Of a stretch of DNA of 64,000 nt, positions 50,267-60,158 are shown in pieces. The notes below the pieces were generated by a model, which made no database searches, had not been told where the DNA came from, and saw nothing but the letters and a program-made list of their open reading frames with translations. Each line of letters opens with the position of its first letter. The first letter of the stretch is position 1. Both the position numbers and the translations under genes were made by a program. The stretch comes from Minwuia thermotolerans (GTDB lineage: Bacteria > Pseudomonadota > Alphaproteobacteria > Minwuiales > Minwuiaceae), in the NCBI RefSeq assembly GCF_002924445.1, contig NZ_PIGG01000031.1, positions 124,001-188,000 of the forward strand, given 5' to 3'.

Positions 50267-51114
50267 GAGGCAATGGAATCCCTCAGCGCCGCGATGTGGG
50301 CCGCGGCGGCGCGCGCGTCCACCGTGGCCTCGCGCACAAGCCAGTCGAAATGGGTGGCCATGGAGCGCACCCGTTCCCGCTCGCGGAATGCGAGGTAGAC
50401 GCTGCCGACATAGATCACCGCCAGCAGCGGACCGAAGACCGTGAGCGGGGCGCTGAACACCTTGCGCGTGTCGAACAGGAAGAGCCGAAGCGCGGGAAAG
50501 AATTCCTCGCAATAGCGCGCGAGCTGGTCGAGCTGACTACGGCGCGCGCTGACGCCCAGGCCGGCATAATAGCCTGAGCCCTCGGCGAAGGCCCGCAACT
50601 CATGCAGCGGCAGGGCGATCTCGTAGTCCGAGTCGCTGGCGCGGAGCCAGGCGACGCGGTCCTGCATCGCCGCCACGGCCTGATCGGGCGTGCGACTGAG
50701 AAAGGCCTCGTACTCCCAGCGCAGAACCTCTTCGGTCTTCAGCATGTCCGGAAGCGTCGCCGGGACGTGACGGATCTTGTAGCCCGCCGCCTCCCGATGC
50801 CAGTCGAGCAACTGGGTATCAGCCATGGTCCTTGCGGCCTGGGTCATGGTCATGGCCGCGGCGACCACGTCGCCGGGTCGCTCTGGCCGGTCGGTCAGGC
50901 CGAGCAACCAGTCGGTGCTGACGCCGAGGGCCGACGCGGCGTCGGCGGCGAGCTGCGCGTTCGGCAGCCGCGGCGCGTCACCGGACAGAAGCTGACCGAT
51001 GGTCGAGCGGTCGACGGCCGCGACCCGGGCCAACGCGCTGCGGGACAATCCCGCCCGCTCGATCGCCTGAAGCAGGCGTTGCCGGAATATCTCTGCCCGG
51101 TCGCGCTTGTCCAA
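50263..51114 (-). CDS. XRE-family transcriptional regulator with C-terminal sensor domain
   Basis: About 283 residues from TTG 51114, preceded by CGGGGTG; the frame is open further up but lacks a helix-turn-helix context there. N-terminal HTH (about 5-62): AIERAGLSRSALARVAAVDRSTIGQLLSGD, in parts SRSALARVAAVDRSTIGQLL. The C-terminal 200 residues contain SAPLTVFGPLLAVIYVGSVYLAF, a hydrophobic stretch more like buried beta strands than a membrane helix. Divergent from the DUF2061 gene. An inverted pair GCAA-N13-TTGC near 51150-51170 could be an operator (weak). Confidence 0.78.
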   Translation of the reverse strand: MDKRDRAEIFRQRLLQAIERAGLSRSALARVAAVDRSTIGQLLSGDAPRLPNAQLAADAASALGVSTDWLLGLTDRPERPGDVVAAAMTMTQAARTMADTQLLDWHREAAGYKIRHVPATLPDMLKTEEVLRWEYEAFLSRTPDQAVAAMQDRVAWLRASDSDYEIALPLHELRAFAEGSGYYAGLGVSARRSQLDQLARYCEEFFPALRLFLFDTRKVFSAPLTVFGPLLAVIYVGSVYLAFRERERVRSMATHFDWLVREATVDARAAAAHIAALRDSIAS

Positions 51115-51245
51115 TTTGCACCCCGTATGATGATAAAAATCTGCAATATAGAGTTTTTGTTGCGAAGGTTCAGAATAGCGCGCAGGCAGCGATGGCGCTA
51201 GATGGATGGCGAAAGACGCCACCCCTTCGACGGAGCACAGGGAGC

Positions 51246-51488
51246 ATGGAAACCACTGCCCGCACCCTCGCCAAGGCCCTGAGCTGGCAGACCTCGGGCC
51301 TGATCGTGATGACACTGATCGGCTACATCTTCACCGGCTCGATCAGCGCCGGCGGCGGCATCGCCGCTGTCAGCGCCACGACCGGCTTTGCCGCCTATTT
51401 CCTGCACGAGCGGGTCTGGGCCGGCGTCGGCTGGGGCCGCCGTCTCGGCGAGGCGGGTGCGCGGATGCTGCCCGGCGCCGGACGCTGA
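51246..51488 (+). CDS. DUF2061 small membrane protein
   Basis: 80 residues from ATG 51246 (GGAG ribosome site). Pattern ARTLAKALSWQTSGLIVMTLIGYIFTG (as LAKALSWQTSGLIVMT) then SATTGFAAYFLHERVWAGVGWGRR is typical of DUF2061, with two membrane helices (about 14-32 and 36-55). Function of the family is unknown. Its divergence from the XRE gene suggests possible control by it. Confidence 0.85.
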   Translation: METTARTLAKALSWQTSGLIVMTLIGYIFTGSISAGGGIAAVSATTGFAAYFLHERVWAGVGWGRRLGEAGARMLPGAGR

Positions 51489-51500
51489 CCGGCAGCGTCG

Positions 51501-52577
51501 CTATCCCGCCTTGATCACCTTTTCCGCCTGCGCCCAGGCGAACTCGGCGATGGGCCGGATGCGCGCCACCTGTTCGTCGGCGTGCGAGGAGGCGGCGGTG
51601 CCGTCGCGCACGCGGCCCGCGATGCCCTGCAGGATCGCGGCGATGCGGAACATGTTGTAGGCGAGGTAATAGTCCCAGTTGTCGATCCGCTCGCGGCCGG
51701 TGCGCCGGCAATAGGCGGCGACGTACTCGTTCTCGTGCGGGATGCCGAGGGCGTCCAGATCCTCGCCGCCGATGCCGCGGAACAGGCTGTTGGGCAGCCG
51801 CCAGCTCATGACGTGATAGGCGAAGTCCGCCAGCGGGTCGCCCAGCGTCGAGAGTTCCCAGTCCAGCACCGCGACGACGCGCGGCTCGGTCGGGTGGAAG
51901 ACCATGTTGTCCATGCGGTAGTCGCCGTGAATCACGGTCGTCTCGTCGGTCTCGGGGACGTTCTCCGGCAGCCATTCCATCAGCCGGTCCATCTCCTCGA
52001 TCTTCTCGGTCTCGGAGAGCTTGTATTGCTTCGACCAGCGGCTGACCTGGCGGGTGACGTAGTTCCCGGGCTTGCCGAAATCCTCCAGGCCGATGGCCTT
52101 GTAGTCGGCGTTGTGCAGCCGGGCTATGACGTCGTTCATGGCGTCGAAATACTTCGCCCGTTCCGACTTCGGAATATCGGGCAGGGTCTGATCCCAGATG
52201 ATGCGGCCGTCGACCAGGTCCATGACGTAGAACATCGTGCCGATGACGCTCTCGTCCTCGCATAGGCAGTAGGTCTTCGGCGCGGGCACGTCAGTGTGTT
52301 CGTGCAGCGCGGTGATCACCTTGTACTCACGGTCGACCGCGTGCGCCGAGGGCAGCAGCTTTCCCGGCGGCTTGCGGCGCAGCACGTATTCCTTGCCGTT
52401 GTCGTCGCGCAGCGCATAGGTCGGGTTGGACTGCCCGCCCTTGAACTGCCGCACCTGAAGGCCGCCGCCGAAGCTCTCGACGTGCTGGCGCAGATAGCTT
52501 TCCAGCGCGCCCTCGTCGAAGCTGAAACGCTCGTCGACTTCCTTGGTGCCGGAAAACAGTTCGCTCATCTGGTTCAT
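51501..52577 (-). CDS. aminoglycoside-phosphotransferase-fold protein (ACAD10/11-type)
   Basis: 358 residues of the APH/choline kinase fold: [42 protein letters not shown] (as [10 protein letters not shown] and [19 protein letters not shown]), catalytic loop [15 protein letters not shown] and metal motif [20 protein letters not shown]. This subfamily is linked to acyl-CoA dehydrogenases (4-hydroxyacyl-CoA phosphorylation in eukaryotic ACAD10/11), but no such gene is in the window. Its start overlaps the purD stop by ATGA. Confidence 0.87.
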   Translation of the reverse strand: MNQMSELFSGTKEVDERFSFDEGALESYLRQHVESFGGGLQVRQFKGGQSNPTYALRDDNGKEYVLRRKPPGKLLPSAHAVDREYKVITALHEHTDVPAPKTYCLCEDESVIGTMFYVMDLVDGRIIWDQTLPDIPKSERAKYFDAMNDVIARLHNADYKAIGLEDFGKPGNYVTRQVSRWSKQYKLSETEKIEEMDRLMEWLPENVPETDETTVIHGDYRMDNMVFHPTEPRVVAVLDWELSTLGDPLADFAYHVMSWRLPNSLFRGIGGEDLDALGIPHENEYVAAYCRRTGRERIDNWDYYLAYNMFRIAAILQGIAGRVRDGTAASSHADEQVARIRPIAEFAWAQAEKVIKAG

Positions 52578-53899
52578 GTCGCCGCGCCTCCCCCGCGCGT
52601 CGTCTGCTCGGATACTCCGCCCGTTCTAGCTTCCCGCTCCACCGCACGCCAGCCGATGTCTCGCCGACAGAAGCCGTCCGGCCAGTCGATCAGGTCGACG
52701 GCGCGGTAGGCGCGGGCCTGCGCCTCGGTCACCGTCGGCCCAGTCGCGGTGATGCCCAGCACCCGGCCGCCATTGGCCAGAAAGCGGTCGCCCTCGCGCT
52801 TCGTGCCGGCGTGGAAGACGGTGACGCCGTCGACCGCCCAGGCGTCGGCCAGGCCGCGGATCTCGCCGCCTTTCTTCGGGTCGCCGGGATAGCCGTTCGC
52901 GGCCATCACCACAACCAGCGCCGGGTCGTCGATCCAGCGCAGGTCGAACTTGTCCAGCACGCCGTCGACGGCCGCCAGGATCGCCAGCAGCAGGTCCGAC
53001 TTCATGCGCGCCATCAACACCTGGCACTCGGGATCCCCGAAGCGGATGTTGTACTCGATCAGCTTCGGGCCCTGGGCGGTGATCATCAGCCCGGCGTAGA
53101 GCACCCCCCGGAAGGGCCGGCCCTCCTCGGCCATGCCGTGCACCGTGGGTTCGATGATTTCCCGCATCGCCCGTTCGCACATGGCTTGCGTCATCACCGG
53201 CGCCGGCGAGTAAGCGCCCATGCCGCCGGTGTTGGGGCCCGTGTCGCCGTCGCCGACGGGTTTGTGGTCCTGCGCCGTCGCCAGCGGCAGGACATTGCGG
53301 CCGTCGGTGAGCACAAAGAAGCTGGCCTCCTCGCCCTCGAGATACTCCTCGACGACGATCTCGGCGCCCGCCGCACCGAAACGGCCGCCGAAGGCCTCGT
53401 CGATGGCCGCGTTCGCCGCCTCGACGCTCCGCGCCACGGTCACGCCCTTTCCCGCGGCCAGGCCATCGGCCTTGACCACGATCGGCGCGCCCTTCGCCGC
53501 GACATAGGCCTTCGCGGCGGCAGCGTCGGTGAAGCGTTCGTAGTCGCCGGTGGGAATGCCGTGACGGCGGCAGAGATCCTTGGTGAAACCCTTGGACGCC
53601 TCCAGCTCGGACGCTGCGCGCGACGGCCCGAACGCCCGGATGCCGGCGGCTTCCAGATCGTCCACGAGTCCGGCCACCAGCGGCGCCTCGGGTCCGACCA
53701 CCACGAGGTCGACCCCCTCACCCCGGCAGAAAGCGACCACCGCCGCGTGGTCGGCGACGTCCAGGGCCACACACTCGGCATCATCGGCGATGCCGCCATT
53801 GCCCGGCGCGCAGATCAGACGCGTCAGGACCGGCGAAGCCGCCAGCTTCCAGCAAAGCGCGTGCTCGCGACCGCCCGAGCCGATGACCAGCACGTTCAT
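52574..53899 (-). CDS. purD: phosphoribosylamine--glycine ligase
   Basis: 441 residues, ATP-grasp enzyme. [19 protein letters not shown] start, [33 protein letters not shown] (as [13 protein letters not shown]), [33 protein letters not shown] (as [17 protein letters not shown]) and [12 protein letters not shown]. Second step of purine synthesis. Slightly longer than the usual 420-430 because of the C-terminal tail that overlaps the phosphotransferase gene. Confidence 0.96.
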   Translation of the reverse strand: MNVLVIGSGGREHALCWKLAASPVLTRLICAPGNGGIADDAECVALDVADHAAVVAFCRGEGVDLVVVGPEAPLVAGLVDDLEAAGIRAFGPSRAASELEASKGFTKDLCRRHGIPTGDYERFTDAAAAKAYVAAKGAPIVVKADGLAAGKGVTVARSVEAANAAIDEAFGGRFGAAGAEIVVEEYLEGEEASFFVLTDGRNVLPLATAQDHKPVGDGDTGPNTGGMGAYSPAPVMTQAMCERAMREIIEPTVHGMAEEGRPFRGVLYAGLMITAQGPKLIEYNIRFGDPECQVLMARMKSDLLLAILAAVDGVLDKFDLRWIDDPALVVVMAANGYPGDPKKGGEIRGLADAWAVDGVTVFHAGTKREGDRFLANGGRVLGITATGPTVTEAQARAYRAVDLIDWPDGFCRRDIGWRAVEREARTGGVSEQTTRGGGAAT

Positions 53900-54059
53900 T
53901 GCGGACTCCCGTTTCCTCGAAATCGACCGGGGGCAGTCTTAGCCCAGATTCCCCGACGCGCGATAGCCCGCCGGCGGAGACGCGTTGACAGCGGCGCACC
54001 CCGCTTGCGAGGCTTTGTCAAAGGCGGGTTCGCTCGCCCCCTCCGGGAGCCCCAAACGC

Positions 54060-54368
54060 ATGATCGTGCTGCGCATTCTTGGTTATCTGCTGCTTCTGGC
54101 GGGAATCACCGCGCTGGGAGTGGAGATCCTCAATTCGCTGGAAGCCGGCGAATGGGCGATCCTGAGCGCCGGCGAGATCTGGGCGCGGATCGACCGGGAG
54201 AGCCTGCGGGCGACGCAGGTCGGACTGGAGCGCTACATACATCCCTACCTCTGGGATCCGATCATGCTCAATATCGTCCTGGCCCCGGCCTGGCTGGTGC
54301 TCGGCCTGCCCGGCCTCATCCTGATCCTGCTTGCCCGCCGGCGGCGTTCGCGGCGGATGTTCAGCTAG
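54060..54368 (+). CDS. small hypothetical membrane protein
   Basis: 102 residues from ATG 54060 (GGGAG 9 nt upstream). Two membrane helices: about 4-24 (ILGYLLLLAGITALGVEIL) and 73-93 (LVLGLPGLILILL), with a basic C-terminus RRRRSRR. The loop has an YIHPYLWDPIM stretch seen in similar small alphaproteobacterial proteins. Function unknown; divergent from purD. Confidence 0.72.
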   Translation: MIVLRILGYLLLLAGITALGVEILNSLEAGEWAILSAGEIWARIDRESLRATQVGLERYIHPYLWDPIMLNIVLAPAWLVLGLPGLILILLARRRRSRRMFS

Positions 54369-54482
54369 CCCACCGGCGCTGGGTCTCGTGAGCGGAACTA
54401 GCGTGACGCCTGAGATCATTTCGTTCGACAACTTCGCCGGAACGCCGGAACATGTCGCGAACATGCTCATCAGGAGGGCGAG

Positions 54483-54908
54483 ATGGCCGAACACCCGACA
54501 CGAACCGGCGGATGCCACTGCGGCGCCGTCAGCTACCGGATCGACGGCCCGGTCCGCGACATCATCGCCTGCCATTGCGGACAGTGCCGCAAGACCACGG
54601 GACATTATCTCCCCGCCGCTTCGGTCAACCGGCGTCATTTCTCCATGACCGAGGACCGCGGGCTGAAATGGTATCGCGCCAGCGAATCCGCCGGACGCGG
54701 CTTCTGCACGGAGTGCGGATCGTCGCTGTTCTGGCTCGGAGACGGCTCGGAGCACATATCCATCGTCGCGGGCACGCTGGACGATGCCACGGGCCTGAAG
54801 CTGCAGGGTCACATCTTTACCGCGACCAAGGGCGCGTACTACGAACTGGAGCCGGACCTGCCCTCCTGGCCGGCAGGCGATGGCGGCGCCTTCCCGATGC
54901 CGGAGTGA
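54483..54908 (+). CDS. GFA (glutathione-dependent formaldehyde-activating) family protein
   Basis: 141 residues, CENP-V/GFA zinc fold. Cys clusters: GGCHCGAVSY (near 12-17), CHCGQCRKTTG (near 34-40) and CTECGSSLFW (near 78-81). The family includes S-(hydroxymethyl)glutathione synthase, but most members lack proven activity. Ribosome site AGGAGGGCGAG before ATG. Ends 4 nt before the convergent FMN reductase. Confidence 0.88.
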   Translation: MAEHPTRTGGCHCGAVSYRIDGPVRDIIACHCGQCRKTTGHYLPAASVNRRHFSMTEDRGLKWYRASESAGRGFCTECGSSLFWLGDGSEHISIVAGTLDDATGLKLQGHIFTATKGAYYELEPDLPSWPAGDGGAFPMPE

Positions 54909-54912
54909 GGCC

Positions 54913-55485
54913 TCAGGCCTTCAGCGCGCCGGCGACCTCGGCGACGCGGCGGCCGATTGCCTCCAGCGACTCGCGGGTCGCTTCGTCGGTCACCCGCCCG
55001 TCCTCGATCAGCTTGGGCGCGCCGGGGACCGCGCGTTGTTCCGGCAGCACGATCACCCCGATATTGCCGAGAATTGCCCGCACGTGGACCAGCCCGCGCA
55101 GGCCGCCCAGCGCCCCGCCCGATCCGGCAACCAGCCCGGCCACCTTGCCGGTGAAGGCATGCAGGCGGTCGCGCCCGTCCACCGGGCGCGAAATCCAGTC
55201 GATGGTGTTCTTCAGCAGCGGCGTGACGGAACTGTTGTATTCGGGGCAGCCGATCAGCAGGGCGTCGTGGTCGTCGAAGATGTCCTTGAGCCGCATTGCG
55301 GCCTCGGGCAGGCCTTCCCCGGCCTCGATGTCGCCGTTGTAGAGCGGCAGCGGATAGTCAGCGAGCTCCAGCCAGGTTACCGCCGCGCCCGCTGCTTCGG
55401 CGCCCTGCGCCGCAGCCTGCGCCAGCACGCGGTTGATCGAGCCGGCGCGGATGCTGCCGGCGAAGGCCAGGACCCGGGCGGCCAT
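54913..55485 (-). CDS. NADPH-dependent FMN reductase family protein
   Basis: 190 residues from ATG 55485, which overlaps the stop of the amino acid transporter ATPase. Flavodoxin-like fold: VLAFAGSIRAGSINRVLA start, the signature CPEYNSSVTPLLKNTIDWISRP (as PEYNSSVTPLLKNTIDWIS) and AGSGGALGG. Likely a soluble flavin or quinone reductase. Coupling to an amino acid ABC operon is probably by chance of packing. Confidence 0.88.
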   Translation of the reverse strand: MAARVLAFAGSIRAGSINRVLAQAAAQGAEAAGAAVTWLELADYPLPLYNGDIEAGEGLPEAAMRLKDIFDDHDALLIGCPEYNSSVTPLLKNTIDWISRPVDGRDRLHAFTGKVAGLVAGSGGALGGLRGLVHVRAILGNIGVIVLPEQRAVPGAPKLIEDGRVTDEATRESLEAIGRRVAEVAGALKA

Positions 55486-56276
55486 CAGTGGCTGAGGATC
55501 TGGCTGAGGAACAGCTTGGTGCGGTCGCTCTGCGGATTGGTGAAGAACTCCTCGGGCTCGTTCTGCTCTACGATCTGGCCCTGATCCATGAAGATCACCC
55601 TGTTCGCGACCTTGCGCGCGAAGCCCATCTCGTGGGTGACGCAGATCATGGTCATGCCGCTTTCGGCGAGGTCGACCATGACGTCGAGCACTTCCTTGAT
55701 CATCTCCGGGTCGAGCGCCGACGTCGGCTCGTCGAACAGCATGATGCGCGGATTCATGCACAGTGACCGCGCGATGGCGACACGCTGCTGCTGGCCGCCC
55801 GAGAGCTGGCCGGGATACTTGTAGGCCTGGTCGGCGATCTTGACGCGCTCCAGATATTTCAGCGCCTCCTCCTCGGCCTCCTTCTTCGGCGTCTTGCGGA
55901 CCCAGATCGGCGCCAGGGTGCAGTTCTCGATCACCGAAAGATGCGGGAACAGATTGAAGTGCTGGAAGCACATCCCGACTTCGGAGCGGATCTTGTCGAT
56001 GTTCTTGATGTCCGAGGACAGCGTCGTGCCATCCACCTCGATGGAACCCTTCTGGTGCTCCTCCAGGGCGTTGATGCAGCGGATGAGCGTCGATTTGCCG
56101 GACCCCGACGGCCCGCAAATGACAATGCGCTCCCCGCGATAGACCGTCAGGTTGATGTCGCGAAGGACATGGAAGTCGCCGAACCACTTGTTCATGTCGA
56201 CGATCTGGATGGCCACCTCGTCGGAGATCTTCATCTGCGAACGGTCGACTTCGCGGTCGATGGACAGGTCGGACAT
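55485..56276 (-). CDS. aapP: general amino acid ABC transporter ATPase AapP
   Basis: 263 residues: Walker [10 protein letters not shown], signature [15 protein letters not shown], Walker [16 protein letters not shown]-loop [13 protein letters not shown]-family ATPase. Twelve nt separate it from aapM, and the gene order Q-M-P follows AapJQMP. Confidence 0.94.
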   Translation of the reverse strand: MSDLSIDREVDRSQMKISDEVAIQIVDMNKWFGDFHVLRDINLTVYRGERIVICGPSGSGKSTLIRCINALEEHQKGSIEVDGTTLSSDIKNIDKIRSEVGMCFQHFNLFPHLSVIENCTLAPIWVRKTPKKEAEEEALKYLERVKIADQAYKYPGQLSGGQQQRVAIARSLCMNPRIMLFDEPTSALDPEMIKEVLDVMVDLAESGMTMICVTHEMGFARKVANRVIFMDQGQIVEQNEPEEFFTNPQSDRTKLFLSQILSH

Positions 56277-56288
56277 GGTTCGGACTCC

Positions 56289-57602
56289 CTAGCGGTGACC
56301 CGTCTCGAGCTTGCGCTCGAGATACATGGAGTAGCGGGACATGGAGAAGCAGAAGATGAAGTAGAACAGCGCCACGAAGCCGTAGAGCTCCCATACGATA
56401 CCGTTCCAGTTCTGGTCGGCGCGGATCGGATTGAGAATGCCGACCGGGTCCAGCAGACCGATGATCGAGACCAGTGTGGTGTCCTTGAACAGGCCGATGA
56501 AGGTGTTGACGATGCCCGGAATCGAGATCTTCAGCGCCTGGGGCAGAATGATCAGGCGCATGGACTTCCAGTAGTCCAGGCCCAGCGCATCCGCCGCCTC
56601 GTACTGACCGCGCGGCAGCGCCGCGAGGCCGCCGCGGATGACTTCGGCCATGTAGGCCGATGCGAAGGCCGTGACCATGATGATGACGCGCAGGATCAGG
56701 TCGAACTCGGTATCCGGCGGCAGGAAGTACGACAACAGGACCGAGGCGACGAACAGCAGGGTAATCAGCGGGACGCCGCGGATGAACTCGATGAACCCGG
56801 TGCAGAACGCCTTGATGATCAGCAGGTTGGACTGCCGTCCCAGCGCCAGGCAGATGCCGATGGGCAGGGAGCCCGCGATGCCGGTGAAGCCGAGGATAAG
56901 CGACAGCAGGAAACCGCCGATCCGGGCCGATTCCACCGGCTCCAGACCGATGTTCACGATGGAGGTCAGGAGGTCGTCGAGCGGCACGACGAGGAACAGC
57001 CACCAAAGCACCGCGGCGATAATGGCCAGCCCGACGGACGTCAGGAAGGCCACGCCCTCATCCATCACGTTCGCCAGCGCGCGCGAGCCGTACTGGACGA
57101 TCAGGAACCCGATTCCGAGAGCCGCGGCGACCAGGACGGGCCCCCAGATGCTGCCGCCCCAGATCAGCCAGTAGGCGATCAGCGGATAGGCCGCAGAGAG
57201 GATAAGCAGCTTCCGTGGGGCGGAGCTGAACAGCACCGGATAGAGTGAGACGAAAAGCAGCGCGAAGGTGAGCGAGGGCCGCCAGCGCAGATGGTCGGGA
57301 TAGAAGCCGAAGAAGAACTGCAGCCAGCGTTCGTTGATGACCGCGAGACAGGCGCCGTCGTCGATCTCCCGGCAGTTCGAGAGCGAACTCGCATTCCATA
57401 CGGAATCGAGGAACAGCCAGGGGGTTATCCCGGCCATTACCAGGTAGATGACGTAGAGCCCCAGCAGGGTGAGGATGGTGTTGAAGACGCCGGAGAACAG
57501 GTTGGTCCGCAGCCAGGCGATGGCGCCCGACTCGCTCCTGGGCGGCGGGGCGGCCGGTATCTGCTTGTCGGCGACGAAGCGGGCGGTGTGTTCCTGGACC
57601 AT
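56289..57602 (-). CDS. aapM: general amino acid ABC transporter permease AapM
   Basis: 437 residues with about eight to nine membrane helices; C-terminal BPD_transp domain with EVIRGGLAALPRGQYEAADALGLDYWKS (as EVIRGGLAALPRGQYEAADA), the EAA loop that docks AapP. The large N-terminal extension with a periplasmic loop (NCREIDDGACLAVINERW, as EIDDGACLAVINERW) is typical of AapM/BztC. Overlaps nothing; one nt from aapQ. Confidence 0.93.
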   Translation of the reverse strand: MVQEHTARFVADKQIPAAPPPRSESGAIAWLRTNLFSGVFNTILTLLGLYVIYLVMAGITPWLFLDSVWNASSLSNCREIDDGACLAVINERWLQFFFGFYPDHLRWRPSLTFALLFVSLYPVLFSSAPRKLLILSAAYPLIAYWLIWGGSIWGPVLVAAALGIGFLIVQYGSRALANVMDEGVAFLTSVGLAIIAAVLWWLFLVVPLDDLLTSIVNIGLEPVESARIGGFLLSLILGFTGIAGSLPIGICLALGRQSNLLIIKAFCTGFIEFIRGVPLITLLFVASVLLSYFLPPDTEFDLILRVIIMVTAFASAYMAEVIRGGLAALPRGQYEAADALGLDYWKSMRLIILPQALKISIPGIVNTFIGLFKDTTLVSIIGLLDPVGILNPIRADQNWNGIVWELYGFVALFYFIFCFSMSRYSMYLERKLETGHR

Positions 57603-57603
57603 C

Positions 57604-58818
57604 CTACCGCTCCCTCAGCTTCACGCGCTCGTTGTAAGCGTTCATCACCGCGGAGATGCTGAGCGAAACGACCAGGTAGAAGGACATCAGCAACAGCATG
57701 GTCTCCATTTCGCGGCCGGTCTGATTCAGCGTGATGCCGCCCAGAGTGCCGGTCGCGTCCATGTAGCCCACGGCGATGGCCAGCGACGAGTTCTTGGTCA
57801 GGTTCAGATACTGACTGATCAGCGGCGGGACGATGACTCTCAGCGCCTGGGGCAGGATGACCAGGTTCATGGTCCGGTTCGGCCTGAGGCCGAGGGCGAA
57901 CGCCGCCTCGGTCTGGCCCTTGCTGACGGAGAGGATACCGGCCCGGACGATCTCGGCGACGAAGGCGCCGGTATAGATCGACAGCGCCAGCCACAGCCCG
58001 ATCAGGCTGTCGCGCATGAAGATGCCGCCCTGGAAATTGAAGCCACGGAGCACCGGGTCTTCCAGCGTGATCGGCATGCCGGCGATGAAATAGAGCAGCA
58101 GCGCGGGCAGGAAGAACAGCGCGAGATTGATACGGAACACCGGAAGGATCTGGCCGGTGGCGTCCTGGCGCTTGCGCGCCCACCGGCTGAAGAACCAGAT
58201 CGCGACGCATGAAATCAGGAAACCGACGACGACGACCGTGGACCCCTCCCCGAAGACCGGGATGGGAATGTAGAAGCCCCGGTTGGTCAGGAACACGGAT
58301 TCCCACAGATAGCCCGACATCCCGTCCTCGCCCCGATAGGCGGCGGGCGGCGGCAGGGTCTCGTTGATCGCGGCGACGACGATCAGGATCCAGATCAGCA
58401 CCGGCACGTTGCGGAAGCTCTCGATGTAGACGGTCATCAGGCGCGCGATGAGCCAGTTCTTCGACAGCCTGAGCACGCCCGCGATCACGCCGACGACGGT
58501 CGCGGTGATGCAGCCGAGGACAGCGACCAGTAGGGTATTGAGAATGCCGACCAGCGCCGCCCGGCCGTGGGTTGAGGTCGAGTCGTAGTCGATCAGGCGC
58601 TGGTTGATGTCGTAGGACGCTGTCTCCCACAGAAAGCCGAACTCGAACGTCTTTCCCAGCCGTTCGAGATTGACCACGGCGTTGTTCAACAGCCAGGCGA
58701 AGGCCAGCATGATCACGATGAGCGCGAAGATCTGGATCGTGTAGGATCTGTAGCGCGTGTCGTAGATGAGCTGGCTGAACCGGAACCCCTCTTCCGGCCG
58801 ATCGGCGCTCACGGACAT
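57604..58818 (-). CDS. aapQ: general amino acid ABC transporter permease AapQ
   Basis: 404 residues, AapQ/BztB type: N-terminal helix (IFALIVIMLAFAWLL), a long periplasmic insert (about 150-230) and C-terminal helices with EAA loop EIVRAGILSVSKGQTEAAFALGL (as VRAGILSVSKGQTEAAFAL). Forms the channel with AapM. Separated from aapJ by 101 nt containing a strong terminator, so expression is probably partial read-through. Confidence 0.93.
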   Translation of the reverse strand: MSVSADRPEEGFRFSQLIYDTRYRSYTIQIFALIVIMLAFAWLLNNAVVNLERLGKTFEFGFLWETASYDINQRLIDYDSTSTHGRAALVGILNTLLVAVLGCITATVVGVIAGVLRLSKNWLIARLMTVYIESFRNVPVLIWILIVVAAINETLPPPAAYRGEDGMSGYLWESVFLTNRGFYIPIPVFGEGSTVVVVGFLISCVAIWFFSRWARKRQDATGQILPVFRINLALFFLPALLLYFIAGMPITLEDPVLRGFNFQGGIFMRDSLIGLWLALSIYTGAFVAEIVRAGILSVSKGQTEAAFALGLRPNRTMNLVILPQALRVIVPPLISQYLNLTKNSSLAIAVGYMDATGTLGGITLNQTGREMETMLLLMSFYLVVSLSISAVMNAYNERVKLRER

Positions 58819-58875
58819 GCCTCACCCTCTCGAAAACTTTGGCAAGCCTGAAAAAAACTAAACAATAAGATAAGA

Positions 58876-58910
58876 AAAAAGGCGCGCCCTTTTCAGGAGC
58901 GCGCCTTTTT
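58876..58910 (-). terminator. intrinsic terminator between aapJ and aapQ
   Basis: Perfect 12-bp stem: AAAAAGGCGCGC (58876-58887) with GCGCGCCTTTTT (58899-58910), 11-nt loop. On the minus strand it ends in six T. Placed 10 nt after the aapJ stop, it should cut most transcripts there, leaving binding protein in excess over the membrane complex. Nearly symmetric, so it may also work on the plus strand. Confidence 0.88.
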
Positions 58911-58919
58911 CCGGACCGC

Positions 58920-59936
58920 TTAGCGGAACGGCGGGGCGTAGAGAATACCGCCCTTCGTCCACAACTGGTTCAGGCCGCGGGACAGCCCGATCGGCGTGCT
59001 TTCGCCGACATATTTCTCGAAGATCTCGCCGTAGTTGCCATTGGCGGCGATGGCCTTCACGGCCCAGTCATTCGGCAGGCCGAGCATCGCGCCATAGCTG
59101 CCTTCGGTACCCAGCAGGCGGTTGACCTCGGGGTCTTCGGTGCCCCCGGCCTTCTCCATCACGTTCGCCTTGGTAATGCCCTTCTCCTCGGCGATGATCA
59201 GCGCGTTCAGCACCCAGCGGCCGACGTCGGCCCATGCCGAGTCACCGTGACGGACCAGCGGGCCCAGCGGCTCCTTGGAGATGATCTCGGGCAGGATGAT
59301 GTGCTCGCCCGGGTTCTCGAAGGTGGCGCGGGTCGCGGCCAGGCCGGAGGCGTCGGTGGTGTAGACGTCGCAGGCGTTGGCCAGATACTTCTGCTGCGCC
59401 TCGGCGTTGGTCTCGATCGGGACCGGCTCGTAGCTCATGTTGTTGGCGCGGAAGAAGTCGGCCAGGTTGAGCTCGGTGGTGGTGCCGGTCTGGATGCACA
59501 CGGTCGCGCCGTCCAGTTCCTTCGCCGACTTCACGCCCAGCCCCTTGCGGGTCATGAAGCCCTGACCGTCATAATAGTTCACGCCCAGGAAGGTGAACTT
59601 CAGGTCGACGTCGCGGCTCAGCGTCCAGGTCGTGTTGCGGTAGAGGATATCCACCTCGCCCGAGGCCAGCGCGGTGAAGCGCGTCTTGCCGGTCGTCGGC
59701 GTGAACTTGATCGCTTCGCTGTCGCCGAAGATCGCTGCGGCGGTCGCGCGGCAGAACGCCACGTCGAAGCCGTCCCAGTTGCCATTGGCGTCGGTGAATG
59801 CGAAGCCGGCGAGGCCGGTGGAAACGCCGCACTGAACGAAGCCCTTGTTCTTCACGTCGTCCAGCGTCGCCGCCTGTGCGGCCGCGGACACCGCCAGTGC
59901 GGCGGTCGCGGCCAGGATAGCGCCTTTGAGTTTCAT
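58920..59936 (-). CDS. aapJ: general amino acid ABC transporter substrate-binding protein AapJ
   Basis: 338 residues. Signal peptide 1-22 (ILAATAALAVSAAAQA), then SBP_bac_3 fold: GFVQCGVSTGLAGFAFTDANGNWDGFDVAFCRA (as CGVSTGLAGFAF and WDGFDVAFCRA), RFTALASGEVDILYRNTTWT, VCIQTGTTTE and a C-terminal RGLNQLWTKGGILYAPPFR (as LNQLWTKGGILYAPPFR) ending typical of AapJ/BztA. Broad L-amino acid capture in the periplasm. Confidence 0.94.
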   Translation of the reverse strand: MKLKGAILAATAALAVSAAAQAATLDDVKNKGFVQCGVSTGLAGFAFTDANGNWDGFDVAFCRATAAAIFGDSEAIKFTPTTGKTRFTALASGEVDILYRNTTWTLSRDVDLKFTFLGVNYYDGQGFMTRKGLGVKSAKELDGATVCIQTGTTTELNLADFFRANNMSYEPVPIETNAEAQQKYLANACDVYTTDASGLAATRATFENPGEHIILPEIISKEPLGPLVRHGDSAWADVGRWVLNALIIAEEKGITKANVMEKAGGTEDPEVNRLLGTEGSYGAMLGLPNDWAVKAIAANGNYGEIFEKYVGESTPIGLSRGLNQLWTKGGILYAPPFR

Positions 59937-60158
59937 GTTACCTGATTGCTCCCTGTGAAAGTTTGACTCCCGCCCAGATCAAATGCGCTCGGACCCCTGC
60001 CCTTCCGGGAGTTTGACCGAACCACATCGTTTCGCGGGTGCGGTAACCGACCAAAAGCCTATGTCCGCTCCCCCTGCAACACAACAGTCATTTCAACGGC
60101 AGACGCGCTCTGCCAATATCCGCGCGAAGTTCAATCCGGGAGGCAGACAAGCGTAGAA

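Noticed and set aside
59937-60158. Paired GTTTGAC motifs in the aapJ-metC gap (near 59962 and 60010)
   Set aside because: Only 7 bp with irregular flanks; no promoter spacing or known operator fits.
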